Shown here: one piece after another, positions 59,388 through 64,000 of the stretch
How the letters are laid out: every line of letters begins with the position of its first letter
Position numbering within the stretch: position 1 is the stretch's first letter
Assembly (NCBI GenBank): GCA_963920575.1
Contig: OY986972.1
Span: forward strand, 5,969,115-6,033,114
DNA: 64,000 nucleotides
Source: Narthecium ossifragum
Taxonomy: Eukaryota; Streptophyta; Magnoliopsida; Dioscoreales; Nartheciaceae
Direction of reading: 5' to 3'
Notes under the pieces: generated by a model
The model's database searches: none
The model's input: only the letters and a program-made list of their open reading frames with translations
Told to the model about the DNA's origin: nothing
Position numbers and translations under genes: made by a program

Positions 59388-60544
59388 GGTGTGCAACGAA
59401 GCGTGGAAGCAGCTCTACCCATGCGCATGGATCAAACATCTCCCTCGATTTGCTTTTGATCATAATCCGTTGTTGCTATCCATAGAAGCAGAGCCCCGCC
59501 CCCGGGTCCCTCACCCTTCAGAATGGAGTCTTTTCTGGCTGGCAGAGCCTGAGTTCCTCCCCCTGGTCCGTCATGCGTGGAGCCGGAACCGCCTAGGCTC
59601 TTGTCAATATATGTTCACTGGTCACTTGAAGGAGGTCAAAGAGATGGTCAAATGCTGGAACCGGAGAGAGGAGGCGGATCAATTCAAGGTCGGAGCTCAG
59701 GCGGAGAATCTATTGGCCATTTTATACGAGAAAGAGGAGATGGGCATCCTTACAGCGGAGGAAGAGGTTGAGTTGCGATGCACCGAGAACCGTCACACCG
59801 CCAACCTTTTGCGCCAGGAAGATTTCATCAACAGAAGATTCAGACAGAGTTGGATCAAGCAAGGGGATCGAAACACTGCTTTCTTCCACAAGATGGCAGC
59901 CTCCCGTCGGCATAGATCAAAGGTAGCGGAGTTGGTTCTTGAATCTGGGGAGGTTCTGACTTCCCATGAAGAAAATGTGCAAGCGCTGGTGGACCACTTT
60001 AAGGGCCTTTGGTGAGAAGGGGAGGAGGAGGGAGCTCATCTCCAAATTCCAGAATTACCGGAGGTTGTTGTGGGTAGAAAAGAGGAGCTTACGGCACCAA
60101 TTTTGGGAGAGGAAATCTTTGTTGCACTTAAAGAAATGGGCAGGGACAAGTGCGCTGGGCCGGACGGTTTGCATGTGGAGTTTTTTCGCAAAGCTTGGAA
60201 TGTCCTTATTGGCCAGCCTGTTCCTGTTCGGTTCTGAGGGAGCACCAGCAGAGCAGAGTGAGTTGAGGACCCAGGTAGACGAGTTCATGGTGGTGTTCGT
60301 CGACGACATCCTTATCTACTCCCGGTCAGAGGCGGAGCACGAGCGACACTTGGTGACAGTGTTGAAGCTACTTCGGGAGCATCGGCTTTATGCCAAGGCT
60401 TCCAAGTGCGAGTTCTGGCTTGCACAGGTGGAATTCCTTGGACACGTGGTGTCGGCAGCAGAGATCTCAGTTGACCCGGCCAAGGTCGAGGCAGTGGTAC
60501 AGTGGCAGAGACCGAGGACAGTGTTCGAGGTCCGAAGCTTCTTA

Positions 60545-62762
60545 TGTGAGGACCCGTCCCTCCATCCCTTCGGCTTGTTGTTTACCCCAAGGGCAATTTG
60601 GGAAATTGCGCCTTGGCGGTCGTTTTCACACTGGCTGTGCACACACAGGCCTTGCTTGATGGTTGTGTTTGTTAGAAAGGTTAGGTGGACCCGAGGTTGG
60701 GGGTTCTGGGCTTGGGCCCGAGTCCCAGCCCAAGTTTGCCTTTCAGTGCACAGAAGATCGATCACCTTGGGGTGAAGATCGATCCTGTTGCTAGCAGGAT
60801 CGATCATGCATGCAAGGATGATCGATCCTGCATGTGCCTGGAAGTCTTTGTCGGTGGCTTTCGAAGGACGGCCACCGCGGTGGCCGTCGCTTCCCCTGTC
60901 AGGGGAGGGGAGACTTTTGCTCCCCTCCTTTGCCTTTCCCGCGGTTTCTCCGGCTTTCCCCGGCCTTACCCCCTTCCCCTCCCCCTCCTTCCTTCCCCTC
61001 TTCTTCTTCTTTCCCGCGAATGCTCTGCTTCTTCCCCTGTTCCGACCACTCCTTTCTCTCCTCCGTTCTTCCTCCTCCGGCCACCTCTCCTGGAGCTTGA
61101 AGGCTCGTTGGGTTCGTGGCGAGGCGAGGAAGATCCGTGGCTAGTCTTCGTGGATCGAAGCTGCTCTGAGGAGGTAGGGTCTTCTTCTAAACTCCGGCTG
61201 TTTGAGGGTTTTGTATCCGGGTTTTGTTTTGCTTAGATCTCCTTGTGGAGTTGTTATTTCCCAGTTTTGAGGCCTTGAGTAGCCTCGTTGTACTCAGATC
61301 TACCAACCCACCAAGTTTGGTGGGGTTTGGTTGTGTTTTCCGGCGGTTCTCCGGCCGGAAGCACGCCGGAACCCATCTTTGGGTGATCGATCCTTCTGGG
61401 AGGAAGGATCGGTCCTCTGGTGTGGGCTTGCTGCGCCCAGTACATGATCGATCTTCTTATGGGAGGAGATCGATCATGGGGCCTGGGTAAGCATGGTTAC
61501 CCTTCGTCCCGAGAATGATCGATCTTCCTGGGAGGAAGGATCGATCTTCCCTGGTGCGACTGGAAGGGTGCCCTCTGTCACCAAAGAGATCGATCTCCCT
61601 GGGAGGAATGATCGATCTTCTTTGGCTCGACAGCGAGGGAAGCTCACTGTTGCTTGGATGATCGATCCTTCCCTTGGTGAGGATCGATCCTTCAGTAGCA
61701 GAGAGGGTTTTCAAGAGTTTTGCCCGCGGGGCTTCGCATGCAAGTGACTTTTTACGGTTTTACCCTCGGGGTTTATCCTGTAATGAATTATGTATGAATG
61801 CTCATCGCTTTGTGGTTGAACTGGGAGGGTGATGCCTCCCAGGTGTGTAGAATAAATGGGCTGACGGTATGCCCTTACCGCTTTGTGGTGAACCGAGGGA
61901 GTCATGACCCTCGGGAGTGTTTAGTATAAATGGGCCGAAGGTGTGCCCTTGCTGTGTTGTTTGTTTACGGCTTTATCATACTTATCCTGCCCTTTTTCCT
62001 GTGCATTAGACATGCTAGGATAGGTTGGGTGGGTGTTGACTCTGCTGCTTAGAGTACCGAGTGATGGTAGTCTTAACTTCGGTTGTTCCGCCAAGTGCGG
62101 AGATCCCGCTTGGAGAAGGGGGTCCTACTGGTTGCGTCGTGTCCACCCTGTGTCAGGGAATGTCGGAGTTGCCCACCCCTGAGCAGTGGCGTTATCGGAG
62201 ATACGCACCTAGGACAGGAACCCTTCGGGTTATTGATGGGATTGTGGGATCCTTGGCAAGCCTCGGTATTTGGCATCAGAGTGTGTCCGGTTGCTTTACC
62301 CTTGTGTGTGTGGGAGTTGTAGAGTAGGACCCTGCTGAGCTGTTGCTCATGCCTACCTGGACTGTGTTTGTTGCAGGTGCAGGTGGCCGCTCTGTCCCAG
62401 TGCTACCCCCTCGGTCGTCTCGTGGCAGCGGGCCGGATCCTGACCATGTCTGAGGGTCAGGATGGGTTCGTGTGCGCCGTCGCGGAGACCCCGGTGGGTG
62501 TTGCAGTTTCTTTTTGGGGACTGTTGATCCCTTGTGGCTTTTGTACTAAACTCTGTTAACTCTTTTATTACCGTTTTTGTAATAAATGTTAATAGCTGTG
62601 GTTTAGTAGCTTGCTTCCGCTCTTTCTCTGTGCTGTCCAGCTGTTTCCGCCAGCTGGGCCTTAGTCTCAACTGTTTCCGCCAGTTGAGGCTAGTGGTTGA
62701 GGTGTTCGTTTTTCCCCCCTCGTGTCCCGGCCCGGGTGCGCTCTGCGGGTCGGGGCGCGACA
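60545..62762 (+). mobile_element. Solo LTR, family A, copy 3 (2218 bp), inside the Gypsy pol gene
   Basis: TGTGAGGACC to GGGGCGCGACA, flanked by TCTTA on both sides (60540-60544 and 62763-62767). The host pol frame continues across it when the LTR and one target copy are skipped. It keeps the duplicated TATA unit (about 61806-61950) and a particularly regular GATCGATC array. Confidence 0.93.
60756..61689. repeat. GATCGATC arrays in solo LTR A copy 3
   Basis: First cluster: starts at 60756, 60777, 60798 and 60820 (21, 21 and 22 apart). Second cluster: pairs at 61385/61407 (the second reads GATCGGTC), 61446/61468, 61517/61539, 61588/61610 and 61660/61682, all 22 apart. Pair-to-pair steps are 61, 71, 71 and 72 bp. 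Confidence 0.92.
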
Positions 62763-64000
62763 TCTTAGGCCTGGCGGGTTACTACAGGCGGTTCGTGCGG
62801 GACTTCTCCAGAGTTGCCGGACCGTTGACCAGACTAACACAGAAGGCCATCCCGTTCGTGTGGGATGATGCTAGTGAGCGAGCCTTTGTAGAGCTGAGGA
62901 CCAGGTTGACCAGTGCACCGGTGCTGATCATCCCCGAGCGAGGCGTTGGTTACAGTGTCTACTGCGACGCCAGTGGAGAGGGTTTGGGGTGTGTCCTCAT
63001 GCAGGAGGGCCACGCAGTTTCCTATGGTTCTCGCCAGCTGAAGAACCATGAGAGGAACTACCCGACCCATGACTTGGAGCTTGCAGCGGTGTTCTTAGCC
63101 CTGAAGACCTGGCGTCACTACCTCTATGGCGAGAAGTTTTCTGTCTTCTCGGACCATAAGAGCTTGAGGCACGTTTTCACCCAACGTGACCTCAACCTGA
63201 GGCAGCGACGCTGGATGGAGCTACTGGAGGACTACGACTTCGAGTTGCATTACCATCCTGGTAAGGCAAACGTCGTAGCAGACGCGCTAAGCAGACAGGT
63301 GAGAGACACCAGAGCAGTAGTTGCAGGGTTGTCAGCGCGGCAGTGGCAGGCTCTAGAGACAGCGGGCCAGTTGGGGCTCGAGTTTGAGGATCGGGGATCC
63401 ATCAGCTTCCTCTACACAGTACAGAGTATGCCAGCAGTTCTAGCCAGAGTATTAGAGGCACAGCACAGTGACCCAGAGCTCGAGGAGTTACGCACAGCAG
63501 CGGGCACAGAGGGCGCAGACGGAGACTGGACAGTATTGCCAGACGGAGGGCTACGGTTCCGAGGCAGAGTAGCGGTTCTAGCAGATCCAGTTCTTCGAGA
63601 TGACGTCCTACGAGAGTTCCACCACTCTCGCTTTGCAGTTCATCCCGACGGCACCAAGATGTACCAGGATCTTCGGCGACAGTTCTGGTGGCGCAGGATG
63701 AAGAGGGCAATGACGGAGTTCGTATCGCGCTGCCTTACCTGTCAAGGCAGAGCACCAGCGAACTCCGGGGTTACTTCAGCCGCTTCCTCTAGCTGAGTGG
63801 AAGTGGGAGCACATCACGATGGACTTCGTGACCGGGCTACCGAGATCTCCTAGGGGGAATGACGCGATTTGGGTCATCGTTGATCGATTGACCAAATCGG
63901 CGCACTTCCTGCCTATGCGGATGACAGACTCGATGGACAGGTTGGGCAGCTTGTACGTCAGAGAGATGGTCAGACTACACAGGGTTCCAGTTTCTATCAT

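Larger units (their letters stand above)
49326..60220 (+). mobile_element. L1-type LINE, split by a nested LTR element and cut on its right
   Basis: About 3.3 kb of LINE sequence in two blocks, about 49326-51789 and 59393-60220. ORF1 has a plant DUF4283-like and zinc-knuckle layout; ORF2 has an endonuclease and the beginning of a reverse transcriptase. The nested element 51790-59387 is flanked by GGTGT and interrupts ORF2. The LINE stops in the early reverse transcriptase and Gypsy sequence follows, so its 3' part is missing. The 5' end is placed at the first plausible ATG after AT-rich DNA and is approximate. Confidence 0.85.
51184..60220 (+). pseudogene. LINE ORF2 (endonuclease and start of reverse transcriptase), broken
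   Basis: ATG at 51184-51186 overlaps the ORF1 stop (ATGA). It begins MKVLSWNCRGAGLRKLHW and LLLLQE, the L1 endonuclease start. A stop follows near 51321 and frames then shift. HIILGDFNTIISPAEKRGG and GQTFTWSNKRQGRARILE lie at 51489-51789. After the nested element the same frame resumes at 59393 with the C-terminal endonuclease block (FDHNPLLL, where most relatives have SDHNPLLL). A linker with WIKQGDRNTAFFHKMAASRR follows. After a frameshift near 60010 comes CAGPDGLHVEFFRKAW, the start of the reverse transcriptase. The remainder is missing. Confidence 0.85.
60281..64000 (+). mobile_element. Gypsy retrotransposon, 5' truncated, running off the right edge
   Basis: Plus-strand Ty3/Gypsy pol sequence in two blocks, 60281-60544 and 62768-64000, split by the solo LTR at 60545-62762. 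No gag or protease is present on the left: the sequence passes directly from LINE reverse transcriptase (about 60220) to Gypsy reverse transcriptase (about 60281). The 3' part and LTR lie beyond the window. The integrase style suggests a chromovirus, held loosely. Confidence 0.85.
60281..64000 (+). pseudogene. Gypsy pol: reverse transcriptase, RNase H, integrase start; split and frameshifted
   Basis: Reverse transcriptase with the catalytic FVDDILIYSRS and CEFWLAQVEFLGHVVS up to 60544. The frame resumes after the solo LTR at 62768 with AGYYRRFVRDFSRVAGPLT and RNase H blocks (YCDASGEGLGCVLMQ, YPTHDLELAAVFLALKTWRH, KANVVADALSRQ). Then comes the integrase zinc-binding region (REFHHSRFAVHPDGTKMY, CLTC). 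A short deletion just after CLTC (about 63740) shifts the frame, so this frame stops at 63794-63796. The integrase core continues in another frame ([25 protein letters not shown]) to the window edge. Gag, protease and the first half of the reverse transcriptase are missing. Confidence 0.9.

Overview
This is nuclear DNA of a flowering plant. Two interrupted host genes have GT-AG introns and plant-type protein sequence, and the rest is mostly nested plant transposable elements: Copia, Gypsy, a Tat/Athila-like non-autonomous LTR element, L1-type LINE, MULE, a SINE-like element and foldback/MITE-like elements. The species cannot be told from the sequence. One 200-base run of N (4776-4975) marks an assembly gap.

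Left part (1-25.9 kb). Minus-strand exons of OST48, the 48-kDa oligosaccharyltransferase subunit, lie at 984-4480. Nine consecutive exons join in phase, but the 5' part of the gene is not visible and one exon is a base short. Then come an assembly gap, a minisatellite (4976-5870), a large inverted array of ~20-bp units (6615-7990), and a foldback element carrying a 2.1-kb solo LTR (9149-11294). A nearly intact minus-strand Copia element (Copia-1, 14312-19760) sits just 3' of a minus-strand major facilitator gene (19932-22510, three exons found, first exon not found). A small probable solo LTR lies at 24185-24459.

Middle (25,952-42,103). One old minus-strand Copia element (Copia-3) is split into pieces by four later insertions: a complete plus-strand Copia (Copia-2, 26402-31509) and three solo LTRs (31591-33152, 34915-36737, 39115-40586). 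The three solo LTRs each have a perfect 5-bp target duplication. A SINE-like element and a row of short covarying hairpins lie in the Copia-3 leader.

Right part (42.1-64 kb). A MULE with ~310-bp inverted termini and a 9-bp target duplication (42191-47427) contains another solo LTR. An L1-type LINE (about 49326-60220) is split by a complete non-autonomous LTR element (51790-59387) that carries one long uncharacterised ORF. A Gypsy element running off the right edge (from about 60281) is split by a third copy of the 2.2-kb solo LTR.

Most unexpected: LTRs of otherwise unlike families carry the same regular array. GATCGATC palindromes come in pairs with starts 22 or 23 bp apart, and the pairs recur about every 62-73 bp while the DNA between them differs. 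No tRNA, rRNA or CRISPR locus was seen. Apart from the two host genes, every long reading frame I recognise belongs to a transposable element.
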